A stretch of 64,000 nucleotides of DNA from Streptomyces aureocirculatus (GTDB lineage Bacteria > Actinomycetota > Actinomycetes > Streptomycetales > Streptomycetaceae), in the NCBI RefSeq assembly GCF_000720475.1, contig NZ_JOAP01000022.1:62001-126000 (forward strand). The letters are read 5' to 3'. Below, piece after piece: positions 16,521 through 25,848 of this stretch. The position numbers were made by a program, and so were the translations under genes. The notes below the pieces were generated by a model that was not told where the DNA came from, did not search any database, and saw nothing but the letters and a program-made list of their open reading frames with translations. Position 1 is the stretch's first letter. Each line of letters starts with the position of its first letter.

Positions 16521-19412
16521 ATGGATGATGTTGTGGAAGAGGCTGAGGCGCGAGCCACGACGCCGGACGGTACGAGGCAGCGTGACGCCTTCATCTCGTA
16601 CAGCCAGAGCAAGAACGCGCCGCTCGCGAAAAAGCTCCAGCGAGGCCTGGAACGGCTGGCCGTCCCGCGCTTCCGGCCCATGCGGATGAGTGTCTTCCGC
16701 GACGTCACCAGCCTGCCGGCGAACCACGACCTGTGGCAGTCGATCCAGCGCGAACTGGCACGATCCCGCTATTTCATCCTGCTCGCCTCCCCGGAGGCCG
16801 CCGACTCGCCCTGGGTAGCCAAGGAAGTCGACTACTGGCTGCGCGAGCGCGACACGGAGCACCTGCTCATCGCCGTCGCAAGCGGTGAGATCGCGTGGGA
16901 CGAAAGGACCGGCGACTTCGACCGGCAGGAGACCACCTGCCTGCCACAGAACCTCATGGGCCACTTCACATCCGCACCACTCTGGGTGGACCTCCGCGAG
17001 ATCGAGGAACAAGGCCATCGCTCCCTGCGATACCCGCCCTTCCGCGCTGCGGTCGCTACGCTGGCCGCGCCCTTGCACGGCCGCCCGAAGGAAGAGCTGG
17101 AACACGACGACTTCAGGCAACTCCGGTTCGTCAAACGGCTTGGCTGGTCGAGCGTCGCCCTGCTCGTGGCGCTGCTCGTCCTCGCGGTATACGGCTTCTT
17201 CGACGCCAGCAGACAGCGTGACGAAGCCGCCGCACAGGCCCGCACCTCCGCCTCACAGGCGCTGGCCGCCCGCTCCGGGCAACTGCTCGCGAGCAGCCCC
17301 AACCAGGCCGCGCAGTACGCCCTTTACGCCGAGAAGACCCGGTCCACCCCCGAGTCCCGGCGCGCCCTGGCCCAGGCCGTGGCCGCAGCCCCGCACGCCA
17401 AACGGCGGCTGCGGGCGGACGCCGACTCCGTGACGGGACAGGAAGGTGCGTCCCGCCCGGCCTATACCGACGTCGTCCTCAGCGCGGACGGTACGACAGC
17501 CGCGTACCGCTCGGAGTTCGACCAGACGGAGGGCGTACGCCTGTACGATGTGCGCTCTGCCCGGCAGTCGCGTGCGGTGCGCGCCGAGGGCACGCCCAGG
17601 GCGCTGAGCCGTAACGGCCGTGTTCTGGTCACGGAGGCCTACCTCAACCGGGTCCAGTTGTGGGACACCCGGACCGGCAAACTGCTGCGCACGATGGCCA
17701 CTGGGCACACGGAGGACCTCCCGCACGCCCTGCATGGGCTCCACGCCCTCGTCCTCTCGCCCGACGGACGCTGGGTCGCAGCCTCGCACTTCACTCCCGA
17801 GGGCGAGGCGTTCCTGGTCGTTTGGCGGGCGTCCAGCGGGCGCGAGGTCACCCGGCTGCGGGTGAGCGATACCCGGATCGGGCTCGGGTTCTCCGCGAGC
17901 GGCTCCCGGATGACCCTGGTCGACAGCCGCCGCCAGGAGGTCCGGGAATTCCTGACAAGTCCGGCGCGCTGGGAGGCTGCCCGGTCTGTGCCCGGAATGA
18001 CCGGCGCCCCCGCAGAAGCCCTGAAATACAGCAAGATCCTGCTGTTCGACGGGGCGCGTAAAGCCCTGACTCGGACGCCGAAGCGCGCCGAGGTGTGGGA
18101 CCTGGAACAGCGCCGCCGTATCGCCGCACGGCCCTTGAAGTCGTACGAGGACATGACGGTCGCCGACGGCAAGGGGACCTTCGTGGTGGGCGGGCGGGAC
18201 GGCACGGTCCGGCTGTACGACGCCGCCCTGCGGCCCCGTACGACACTGGGCCGACTGGTCCGGCCGGCCAGCACTCTCGCCGCGTCGGCCGACGGCGCCC
18301 AGGTGGCCGTCGCCTCGTACGGCGGTGAGTTCAACCTCTTCACCACCGGAGCCCGACGGGGACAGCAAGTCCCCCTGGGGAGCAAGGAGTTCACCTTCGG
18401 GGACCTGACCCCCGACGGACGGATGGCAGTGCACCGGACCAAGGGACGGACCGAGTTCTGGGATCCGCACACCGGCCGCCGTCTCGGCGGGATTCCGTAC
18501 GCCAACCTGTCCGTGAACCTGGAAGACACGGCTTACACGCTCAGTGCGGACAAGAAGTACGTCGGCATGCAGAGCGTGGAAGGCAACCAGGACAAAGGGC
18601 GGTTCGACATCTGGGACCTGCGCACCGGAAAGCGCACGGACTGCGGCGTGACCCTCGACGACGTTTCCACTGGGCTTCTTCGCCCCGGCGTGTTCTTCCT
18701 CCCGGACGACCGATATGTGGTCGGCGTCTGGAAAGGCGCCGTGGAGGTGCTCGACACCCGAACCTGCACTCGCACCACGGTGATGCCGCAGCCCAAGTAC
18801 ACCACCACTTCCATCCACCTGAGCGGGGACCGCAGGGCCCTGATCGTTCTGAGCGAGGGCAGCAGCATCGACACCTGGCGCTGGGACGGCGATCACTCCT
18901 TCGAGCACGCCGCCCACACCACCCTGCCGGCCGAGGTCCAGCCCGTGGGCATCGGCGTCGACCAAGAGGGAAACCAGGCGGCCTTCTCCGACATGGACAG
19001 CCATGTGTACGTCGTGCAGCTCGACTCCGGCCGACGCGTGCGCGTCACCGGGTCCCTGCCCCACAACACAGACGACGTGGCGTTCAGCCGGGACAGCAGT
19101 CTGCTGTTCCAAGGCTTCAGGACTGAGAGCACCCAGGGTGTACGCGTCCTGGACGCGAGCAGCGGCGACCAGCTCGACGTCTGGACCACCGACCCCCCAA
19201 CCGGCTCCGCGCGGCAGAACGAGGGCATGCAGGTCGTCCCCGGCCCCGCCGACGACATCCTCACCCTCGGCCCCGACCACAAGATCGTCCGCCGCACGGT
19301 CGGCGTGGAGGCATGGCACGACCTGCTGTGCGGCCTGGTGAGCCAGCCGCTGCCGGCCCAGGAACGGAACCGTTACCTGAAAGACCTGGATGTGAAGGCG
19401 CCCTGCCACTGA
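16521..19412 (+). CDS. TIR domain-transmembrane-WD40 repeat protein (963 aa)
   Basis: The ATG at 16521 gives a TIR domain at residues 22-150: DAFISYSQSKN, a loop VFRDVTSLP, and SPWVAKEVDYWL with glutamate E102 at the usual catalytic position. A cytosolic linker and one membrane helix (residues 210-228, VALLVALLVLAVYGF) follow. The rest, from about residue 300, is a WD40-type beta-propeller, with phrases such as LVLSPDGRWVA, VRLYD, VQLWDTRTG and FDIWDLRTG. Bacterial TIR domains commonly cleave NAD+ in immunity, and the propeller probably senses or scaffolds. The TIR end should be cytosolic and the propeller outside if the single helix spans, or both may be inside if it is peripheral. The frame is intact. 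Confidence 0.85.
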   Translation: MDDVVEEAEARATTPDGTRQRDAFISYSQSKNAPLAKKLQRGLERLAVPRFRPMRMSVFRDVTSLPANHDLWQSIQRELARSRYFILLASPEAADSPWVAKEVDYWLRERDTEHLLIAVASGEIAWDERTGDFDRQETTCLPQNLMGHFTSAPLWVDLREIEEQGHRSLRYPPFRAAVATLAAPLHGRPKEELEHDDFRQLRFVKRLGWSSVALLVALLVLAVYGFFDASRQRDEAAAQARTSASQALAARSGQLLASSPNQAAQYALYAEKTRSTPESRRALAQAVAAAPHAKRRLRADADSVTGQEGASRPAYTDVVLSADGTTAAYRSEFDQTEGVRLYDVRSARQSRAVRAEGTPRALSRNGRVLVTEAYLNRVQLWDTRTGKLLRTMATGHTEDLPHALHGLHALVLSPDGRWVAASHFTPEGEAFLVVWRASSGREVTRLRVSDTRIGLGFSASGSRMTLVDSRRQEVREFLTSPARWEAARSVPGMTGAPAEALKYSKILLFDGARKALTRTPKRAEVWDLEQRRRIAARPLKSYEDMTVADGKGTFVVGGRDGTVRLYDAALRPRTTLGRLVRPASTLAASADGAQVAVASYGGEFNLFTTGARRGQQVPLGSKEFTFGDLTPDGRMAVHRTKGRTEFWDPHTGRRLGGIPYANLSVNLEDTAYTLSADKKYVGMQSVEGNQDKGRFDIWDLRTGKRTDCGVTLDDVSTGLLRPGVFFLPDDRYVVGVWKGAVEVLDTRTCTRTTVMPQPKYTTTSIHLSGDRRALIVLSEGSSIDTWRWDGDHSFEHAAHTTLPAEVQPVGIGVDQEGNQAAFSDMDSHVYVVQLDSGRRVRVTGSLPHNTDDVAFSRDSSLLFQGFRTESTQGVRVLDASSGDQLDVWTTDPPTGSARQNEGMQVVPGPADDILTLGPDHKIVRRTVGVEAWHDLLCGLVSQPLPAQERNRYLKDLDVKAPCH

Positions 19413-19629
19413 GGGACACGAGAAACCTCGCGCCCCATCACCCCCGGGTACCGGTAATGAACATTTTTGCATCATCTCCGACTCGACCCTGGCCGTCACG
19501 ACGACCGACGGAACTGGCCCGCCGTGATCTCAACAGAAGACCCTTCAGAATTTTGGCCACGCATGTTGGCTGGAAGGGAGTTTGTCGCGTCGGGACTTGA
19601 GGTTCGCTGTCCGCGCGCCCAGCTTCACG

Positions 19630-20530
19630 GCTACCGGCTGCGTCTCGCCGTCGAGTGTGGTGGCTGAACAGCCATGAGGGTCAATCGGTGCCTTGTGTGT
19701 GCTGCGTGGAGTAGGAGGCGGGTGAACGTCCACAAATCCGTCGCGGGCACGTCCCGCAGCGGAGTGGGATCGTCCTGCCACGCCTGAAGCGGAGTCTTGC
19801 TCCGCAACGGCGCCGGGCGGTGCTCGGTGTTCCACAAGAGCGTCCAGGCCAGAAGCTGGGTGTGAAGTCCTCGAAGTCCAGCAGCACTTCGCCCTTCGGA
19901 CGGGAGGAGCATTTGCCGGGGCGCGGTTGGCGGGCATAGCCGGGCAGCGCGGCCAGGAACATGCCCTTCCACGGTCCACCCGTACCTTCTCGAGCACGCC
20001 GCCGAACGGTCCGTAGGGATCCTCACGCAGGACCGCGGAGCGCAGCGCAGCAAGCACCGACTCCCGCGACGGGTGCACCGGCGTGACCGCCACACCGGTG
20101 ATCGCGTTCGTCGCACAGTCGGTGAACCAGGTAATCCACGGCCGGCGGGCCCTGCCATCGACGTCGACCAGCACCGGCGCCTGGACGTGATCGGTCTCCC
20201 ACACCTGGTTACGCCGGCCCCGCGGCCGGGCCAGGAACACATGGGAGCGGCAACAGCCTGCGCCCGTCCACCGGGCGGATGTTCGCCAGCCTCGCCGCCG
20301 GCACGGGCCCGGCGGCGATACTGCCGTGAGGCGAGCCGAGCGGCGCGGAGGAACAGGTGACCCAGGACGAGATCCGGCACCCGGTGCTGACCGGCGCGCC
20401 CTGGTCGGTGATCGGCGTACGGCTACGCCATGAGGAGAGCAGCCCGCGGGCGGCGTCCTGGCGCCCGGCCCCGCACACAGCCCTCGGTCCCTCTCCCACG
20501 TAACGCCCCGGGGAGCCCAGATCACCACAA
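19630..20530 (-). pseudogene. Integrase-core transposase of the Mu/Tn552-like group, frameshifted
   Basis: One frame holds QVWETDHVQAPVLVDVDGRA and WITWFTDCATNAITGVAVTP, the first DDE strand and its neighbour. This is followed by VRVDRGR. Later parts shift frame: YARQPRPGKCSSRPKG, then LLAWTLLWNTEHRPAPLRSK and LWTFTRLLLHAAHTRHRLTL. These match transposases with a Mu-type C-terminal domain that accompany an ATPase in Tn552-like elements. No intact partner or terminal repeat was seen. The element is dead. Confidence 0.6.
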
Positions 20531-20635
20531 CTCCCGTGTGGCACATGCGAGTTCGCTGAACGCTCCCGCGCGGAGGGCCGACGGCCCTGGTCCCGATCGG
20601 GTCCAGGCGCCAGCGGCAGCCGGGGACTCGCCTCT

Positions 20636-21190
20636 ATGCCCTGCCCGTTGGCCGCAATCGGGCCGCGCGGTCGAGAGCGGTCTGCGACATGCCCGCATTC
20701 GCCTACCCGAAGGTCCTGGAGTTCGACATGGGCCCGAAGCCGTCCGCCTGGGCTCCGGCAAGAACGCCCAGCCCACGTCGATCACCCAGGACGACAAGGT
20801 GCCGTCACCGAGGCGTGGCACCCTCAAGGGTGACGGCGCTCTCTTCGACAACTTCTCCGCCACGCGGCCACTTCGGAGGCTGGAACTGTGGAGCTGCCGG
20901 TCAGCAAGGAGATTGAGGCCGTGCAGTACACGCTGACGTCGTCGACCGGCGGGGCGAAGGCGCCGCGCGGCTGGGTGCTGGGTGCTGGGTGCTGGGTGCT
21001 GGGTGCTGGGTGCTGGAAGGCTACGCCGACCGCCGGACGTGGAAGCAGCCGGACAAGCGCTCCGGTGAGTCCTTCGCCTGGGACCAGCAGACGCGGATGT
21101 TCACAGTGACGCGTCCGGGGACGTACCGGCACTACCGGCTGGCGCCGGACGGCGCGGCGGCCCTGGCGGAGGTGGAACTGCTGAGCCGAC
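20636..21190 (+). pseudogene. GH92-type alpha-mannosidase, C-terminal carbohydrate-binding fragment
   Basis: Joined frames read HDMPAFAYPKVLEFDMGPKP, KNAQPTSITQDDKVP, GDGALFDN, VELPVSKEIEAVQYTLTSS, GWVL, then LEGYADRRTWKQPDKRSGES and YRHYRLAPDGAAALAEVELL. This is the tail of actinomycete GH92 alpha-mannosidases, a discoidin-like sugar-binding module. The catalytic domain is absent. The frame is broken by a heptamer repeat exactly between WVL and LEG, and by at least one other shift. Confidence 0.55.
20971..21012. repeat. Heptamer tandem repeat, six copies of CTGGGTG
   Basis: Six perfect copies of CTGGGTG stand in the coding frame of the GH92 relic. With a single copy the protein reads GWVLEG, so five extra copies add 35 bases and shift the frame. 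Gain or loss of copies in multiples of three would preserve the phase. Confidence 0.9.
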
Positions 21191-21225
21191 CCTCCCCAGG
21201 AGGGCGTGGCGGCAGGGCGGGGCCT

Positions 21226-22335
21226 CTACGGATTCCTGGAACCGAGGTGGACCGAGGTGATGAAGGCGCCACGTTCTGGTCCCGATCCGACCACGCTGAA
21301 GCACACCGGGTCTTCCGCGGAAAGGGCCCCCTTCGCCAGATCTTCTTGCAACAGCGCCAACGTGGAGGGCGAGACCGTGTTTCCGAACCGTGCCGCGTTG
21401 GAAGGGGCTTTCTCCTGTGACATGCCCACCGATTCCGCGAATGCTTCCACCAGGCGCGGACTTGCCTGGTGCGTGTAGACACGGGAAACCTGGTCGAGAT
21501 AGCCGGGCCTGTGCTGCTCCAGGGTCTGGTGATTTTCCAGCATGCCCCGCATGTAGTAGTCGATGATCTCGTCGCTGTTCATGCCGTACGTCATGAGGAG
21601 CGTGGAGTTTCTTTCCCCTGGTGGATGTTCGGCTCCTCCGCCCGGGTAGTGGATGAGCGGATCGGTGATCCCCGGGCCGCCCGCGAAGGAGCGCGTGTCA
21701 CGGCTGTAGAACGACATTCCGTCGCTGTCCGGGGCTCGCGTCAGCACTACAGCGGCCAGGGCATCGGAGAACAGTGCGGCAGAAGCCCACAGAAATTCTC
21801 CGAAAGGGTGATCCTTGTTCCCGACGCCGTGCGAGTACACGGCCCCCCGGGAGTCGACGGCGTGGCGGCTCGTCACGTTGTAGGTGACGACCAGGGCTCT
21901 TTCACTGTTCATCTTGCGGGTGAGCTCCGCCGCGCGGGCCAGCCCCGCGCACCCGGCCCCCAACTGGAGCGGAGCGACCGCGTCCGGCAGGCCGAGATCG
22001 CGTGCCAGGCTCAGCGCGTCCTGGTCGAGCATCACTTGAAACGGCGTGCAGGACACGAGGATCAGCGCATCGAGGTCCTCGACCGTGATCGCCGCCGAGT
22101 CGAGAGCCGTCCGGGCGACCTGTGTGAGAACACTGGCGTCGGTGAAGCGGTCGGGAGCCCAGGCTTTGCCTGTCACTCCCAGAATGTGTTGCAGAGCCTT
22201 TCCTGACATGATCGAGCCAGGATGCTTCTTGTCCGGGATTCCGGCCCTCTCCGCCCAGGTCGCGATGTCGACCTGATCGCCCAACTCCACAGCCAGTCCT
22301 GTGATTTTGTACGCGAAGCTGTTCGGCGCGACCAC
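21226..22335 (-). CDS. Ketoacyl synthase III-like condensing enzyme
   Basis: A GTG start at 22335 sits behind a GGAGGG ribosome binding site. The 369-residue product has the FabH/KAS III triad: C129 in LGAGCAGLA, H289 in VYTHQASP and N319 in RFGNTVSPS. It would condense an acyl-CoA starter with another acyl thioester, or act as an acyltransferase. KAS III-like proteins outside the fatty-acid operon usually serve secondary metabolism. It is the last of three co-directional genes (dehydrogenase, thioesterase, this), with a 52-base gap before it. No ACP or larger synthase is adjacent, so the pathway cannot be named. Confidence 0.88.
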   Translation of the reverse strand: MVAPNSFAYKITGLAVELGDQVDIATWAERAGIPDKKHPGSIMSGKALQHILGVTGKAWAPDRFTDASVLTQVARTALDSAAITVEDLDALILVSCTPFQVMLDQDALSLARDLGLPDAVAPLQLGAGCAGLARAAELTRKMNSERALVVTYNVTSRHAVDSRGAVYSHGVGNKDHPFGEFLWASAALFSDALAAVVLTRAPDSDGMSFYSRDTRSFAGGPGITDPLIHYPGGGAEHPPGERNSTLLMTYGMNSDEIIDYYMRGMLENHQTLEQHRPGYLDQVSRVYTHQASPRLVEAFAESVGMSQEKAPSNAARFGNTVSPSTLALLQEDLAKGALSAEDPVCFSVVGSGPERGAFITSVHLGSRNP

Positions 22336-22387
22336 TGATGGCCCTCCTGGCTGGTGCCTCGATGAGCATGCGTGACCCGGCGAGCGG

Positions 22388-22894
22388 CTACACGGACAGG
22401 ACGCGTACGGTGGCAGTCGCCTCGGCCAGTACTTTCCCGTTCGGGTCGACGAGTTCGGCGGTCGCCTGGGAACACCCCTGCTCGGGTTCGGGAGCTGAAC
22501 CCACACAGCGGAGCGCCTGCCGCCCAGGGCTGACCGGGTGCAGGAAACTGACGCACAGTTTCGCGGTCACGGCGTATGAACCGGCCGGCAGATGAGTCTG
22601 GACGGCATACCCGCACACGGCGTCCGCCACGGACGCGATCAGACCACCGTGCACATTCCCGCTGTGGGTCCCGTGCCACTCGCGGGGCCGCACACCGATG
22701 GTCACCGACCCCCGATCGACCTCGACGACCCGGTAATCCAGGGTGGACTCCAGCGGAGCCGCCGAGAGTGAACCCTCCTGCAGTCCACGCAGCAACTGGA
22801 GGCCGTCCATGCCCAGAAGAGTCGGAACCTGAGCGGACGGGTCGTGGAAGGAGTACGTCCTGCGGCTCACCGCCGTCTCATCGCGCGTGCTCAT
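22388..22894 (-). CDS. PaaI/hotdog-fold acyl-CoA thioesterase
   Basis: The 168-residue product shows the hotdog pattern: a long strand with EWHGTHSGNVHGGLIASVADAVCGYAV, in which the HGG-x-A-D signature of PaaI thioesterases is present. A core strand AKLCVSFLHPVSPGR and a terminal strand ATATVRVLSV follow. It should hydrolyse acyl-CoA or acyl-ACP thioesters. The gene lies 16 bases after the dehydrogenase and 52 bases before the KAS III-like gene, so it belongs to the same operon and may release or edit its product. Confidence 0.85.
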   Translation of the reverse strand: MSTRDETAVSRRTYSFHDPSAQVPTLLGMDGLQLLRGLQEGSLSAAPLESTLDYRVVEVDRGSVTIGVRPREWHGTHSGNVHGGLIASVADAVCGYAVQTHLPAGSYAVTAKLCVSFLHPVSPGRQALRCVGSAPEPEQGCSQATAELVDPNGKVLAEATATVRVLSV

Positions 22895-22910
22895 GCGTCT
22901 CTCTGTCCCC

Positions 22911-23786
22911 TCAATCGGCGCGGCGTTCCCGTGTGCTCGGGTATTCGTAGAAGCCCTTCCGGGATTTTCGGCCCAGAAGCCCTTCGGATACCATGCGAGC
23001 CAGAATTTCCGGCGGCTCGAAGACAGCTTGTCCTGTCCTCTCGTATGCGTTCTCCAGGCTCGCCAGTGCCACATCGAGCCCCACGGCGTCGAGTGATTTG
23101 AGCGGACCTGTCGCATGCCCGAATCCCAGCTCACAGATCGCGTCGATATCATCCGCACTCGCGGCCCCGGATTCGTGCAGGCGCATCGCCTCGGCCGCGA
23201 GCACACCGAAGAGGCGGTTCACGACAGGGCCGGATACCCCGTCCTCGACGACCAGACAGCGTTTCCCCCACCCCTCGAAACGCGTGCGAACGCGCGACAC
23301 CGTTTCCTCGCTGGTCTTCGTTCCGGTGAGGACTTCGACCAGCGGGCGGATCGGGGCCGGATAGATGAAATGTGTGCCCAGGAAGTTCTGTGGCCGTCGG
23401 GTAGCCCCTGCGAGGACATCGATCGAGATGGACGAGGTGTTGGTGGACAGAATCGTGTTCTCGTCACAGACGCGGTCGAGCTCTGTGAGGACGTCCGTCT
23501 TCACAGAGAGGTCCTCGGCCACGCTTTCGATGACCAGGTCAGCCGCCGCCAGCTCACGCACATCAGCCACCGGCTGCATTCGCGCGACGGCCTCGTCCGC
23601 AGAAACCTCGTCGATCCACCCCTTTTTTACGGCTCTGCCCAAGTCCTTCTTGCATTTATCGATGCAGGACCGAAGCGTCGTTTCCCTTCGGCTCCAGACG
23701 AGAACAGGGGATCCTGCCAGCGCGGCCGCCAGGGCGATCCCTCCGCCCATCACCCCGGCGCCCGCGACTCCAGTCAGATGGCCCAT
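22911..23786 (-). CDS. 3-hydroxyacyl-CoA dehydrogenase (HbdA/FadB-like)
   Basis: The product (291 residues) opens with a Rossmann loop G9AGVMG14. It carries the catalytic pair H139 (LGTHFIYPAP) and E151 (PLVEVL), and the family's TNTSSISI motif near residue 115. A C-terminal helical domain (FGHATGPLKSLDAVGLDVAL) completes the usual fold. It would interconvert 3-hydroxyacyl-CoA and 3-ketoacyl-CoA with NAD(H). It is the first gene of the three-gene operon, so the product of the KAS III-like enzyme or a precursor may be reduced or oxidised here. Confidence 0.9.
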   Translation of the reverse strand: MGHLTGVAGAGVMGGGIALAAALAGSPVLVWSRRETTLRSCIDKCKKDLGRAVKKGWIDEVSADEAVARMQPVADVRELAAADLVIESVAEDLSVKTDVLTELDRVCDENTILSTNTSSISIDVLAGATRRPQNFLGTHFIYPAPIRPLVEVLTGTKTSEETVSRVRTRFEGWGKRCLVVEDGVSGPVVNRLFGVLAAEAMRLHESGAASADDIDAICELGFGHATGPLKSLDAVGLDVALASLENAYERTGQAVFEPPEILARMVSEGLLGRKSRKGFYEYPSTRERRAD

Positions 23787-23879
23787 CCGTAGGCATCTCC
23801 CATATCCGTACCGAGCAACGGCAAGATCTTGCGACGTCGCGTTTCTCCGTTTTCACCGGCCACCCCGTTTCACCGGTCA

Positions 23880-24449
23880 TCCCGAAAACTCATGCCTCCC
23901 CGGCTTTGCGCGCGCTGCGCCTCGGGGAGGGCCAGAATGACCCGAACGGCGCAAACCGGTGCCGCGCCGCACCTCATCGTCGCCCTGATGGGGGATCTGC
24001 CCCCTGAGCCGCGGCGGCCTGCGCGAATCCACACCAGATGATCTTGCCGGGATCGCGTTCCATGCCCCCCACTTGTCGGCCGGAGCCGCCACGAGCAGCA
24101 GCCCGCGCCCCGACCCAGCGCCGTCGTCGCCACGGGTGCCCGGCCGGGGCCACCCGCCGCCGCTGTCGTGCACCTCAGGCCCGGTGACGTCGCCGTCACG
24201 GTGGACGAGGATCTGGAAGCCGCGTCAGGGCGTGACACCGGACAGCAGCGCGTTGGTCGCCAGTTCACTGACGCAGAGCCTGATGTCGTCCGCGCGTTCG
24301 CGGATGCCCCAGCCGTGGAGGGCGGTACGGACGAAGGGACGGGAGTGAAGTTTCTTCGTACACGCGACGAGAGTCACGCTCCATGGCCGCGATGAAGCAG
24401 TGCGTGAATTCGTGCAGCCGCGTTGTGCGGGCTCTCCGGACCCGAGCAC
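23880..24449 (-). pseudogene. HATPase-type anti-sigma/ATP-binding regulator, frameshifted
   Basis: One frame reads FVRTALHGWGIRERADDIRL and CVSELATNALLSGVTP, which is the N box of the RsbW-like ATPases (with the ELATNA core). It stops at once. The neighbouring frame continues GFQILVHRDGDVTGPEVHDS, GRGLLLVAAPADKWG, and a third frame the tail. Such proteins in Streptomyces are small serine kinases controlling sigma factors. At least two shifts make this inactive. Confidence 0.65.
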
Positions 24450-24524
24450 GGGCAGATGGAGCTACCGCTGCGCATCGCCTGATCCGGACTGCGCACCCTC
24501 GATCTGGACCTGCCGCGCCGGCGC

Positions 24525-24686
24525 ATGAGCCTGTACAGGACAGTGCTCACCGAAGGCATGCGTGACGACCTGTGCCGCTTCCTCAACCGGGACATCCTGC
24601 GTGAGCTGTGGCCGGTGCTCCACAGGCTCATCGGCAGGGCCGTCAGGGACGTCTGGGAGGAGGCATTCCCCGAACTGCGACCGTAG
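24525..24686 (+). CDS. Short helical protein or fragment (53 aa)
   Basis: From ATG 24525 the frame reads MSLYRTVLTEGMRDDLCRFL, then RDILRELWPVLHRLIGRAV and VWEEAFPELRP, a regular amphipathic helix pattern. The same frame is open only from the TGA at 24480, so it may be the C-terminal end of a longer lost gene. Family not recognised. Confidence 0.4.
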   Translation: MSLYRTVLTEGMRDDLCRFLNRDILRELWPVLHRLIGRAVRDVWEEAFPELRP

Positions 24687-24879
24687 TCGCCGTAGTCGAT
24701 GTTCCCCGGCTGTGCGGTGGCGCTTCTCGGCCGCCGGCTTGCGCTCCACCCGGTGTCGGCCGTCGTCTGGCGCCGGTCGCGCCCGCCCGCGCCCGTATGA
24801 CGGGTTGTCACTATGCTGCGGCCGGAGGAAACCGCCCCGCAGAGGGGATCATCGGGGGACGCAGGATCCATGCGGTCTT

Positions 24880-25413
24880 CCGGCGCCTGACGGCACGGGC
24901 TCGGCGACCGAGGAGCGTTTCACCTACCAGGCGCAGGCCGCGCTCCGTGGGGTGTTGGAGATGCTGGCGGGTGGCGGAGTGCTCCATGTGACGTGCGAGC
25001 ATTTCGAGGATGTCCTGGTCGCCCGGACCGGCGGCACAGTGGCAGAAGGCGTGGCGCTGCGGGACTTTCAGCAGATCAAGTCCCGGGAGAAACGGGACAG
25101 TTGAACCTTGTCCGAGGTGCTCCGGAGCAAGGCTCTGGCAAGCCTTCTGATGGTCGCTCAGGCCTTCGCTTTCGACGAGGACGGCCAGCCGGTCATGCGG
25201 GCCGACCCGGAGATCGTCACCGCGGCGGTGCCGGCCGTTCCGGGTGCGTTCGAGGACTTGGTGCAGACGCTGGGCGACTACCACGGCACGGACCCGCACC
25301 AAGCGCTGCTGACCGTCCGCCGCCGTAGCGTGGCGGTCCTCGACCGTCAGCGGAAGTGGCGGCGGCGAGCACAGGACGATGCACGCCTTCTGCCCGGCGA
25401 GAGCGGCATCTGA
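24880..25413 (+). pseudogene. DUF4297/Cap4-like dsDNA nuclease domain with an in-frame TGA
   Basis: One frame reads RFTYQAQAALRGVLEMLAGG, then CEHFEDVLVA, LRDFQQIKSREKRDS, a TGA at 25102-25104, and straight on TLSEVLRSKALASLLMVAQA. The D/E and QxK residues (ED...QIKS) are those of the PD-(D/E)xK nuclease fold in DUF4297 proteins, used by defence systems such as CBASS. The family usually has tryptophan (TGG) at the stop site (xWTLxxVL), so a single TGG-to-TGA change killed it. The C-terminal part after 25413 is missing. The original start is not clear. Confidence 0.6.
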
Positions 25414-25848
25414 CCCGGCTCACGCAAGGGCTGCGCCGGGGAACAGCCTGGTGTGCGTTGGTGCCCCCAGGGCACCGGCGGGGTCACGCGGTACGGAATG
25501 TGCCCGCGCGCCTGGTTGACGGTGGGCGCGCCTGGCGGCCTCCATGGTGCCACGGGCCTGTGAACGCCCGGCCGCGCGGCGGATGAAGCCCCCGAAGCTT
25601 CCGTCGCCGAGGGCCGGCCGGAAGCGTCACCGCTCGGCCCGCACGACCGTCTGTCTTTTCACACAGCGCGCACCGCCCGGGATGCCGATGTCGCGCGAAA
25701 GAAGCCACATGCCCCCACCTCTACCCCGGTCCGCTTGCTGACCAGACTCCTCGGCCCGGCACAGCAGCGGGCCGAGGCGGGCGCCGTGCTGCCCCTGATG
25801 GAGCCTGCTCGCCGAGGTCCGCCTCTAGCGCCACCGGTACAGTGCCCG
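25414..25848. other. Stretch without recognised features
   Basis: No convincing gene, hairpin or repeat was seen. The open frames here lack motifs and have no ribosome binding site. Confidence 0.4.

Noticed and set aside
17253..19499. 748-codon open frame on the minus strand opposite the TIR-WD40 gene
   Set aside because: High GC creates long antisense frames. This one has no ribosome binding site or family motif, while the plus strand encodes TIR and WD40 motifs.
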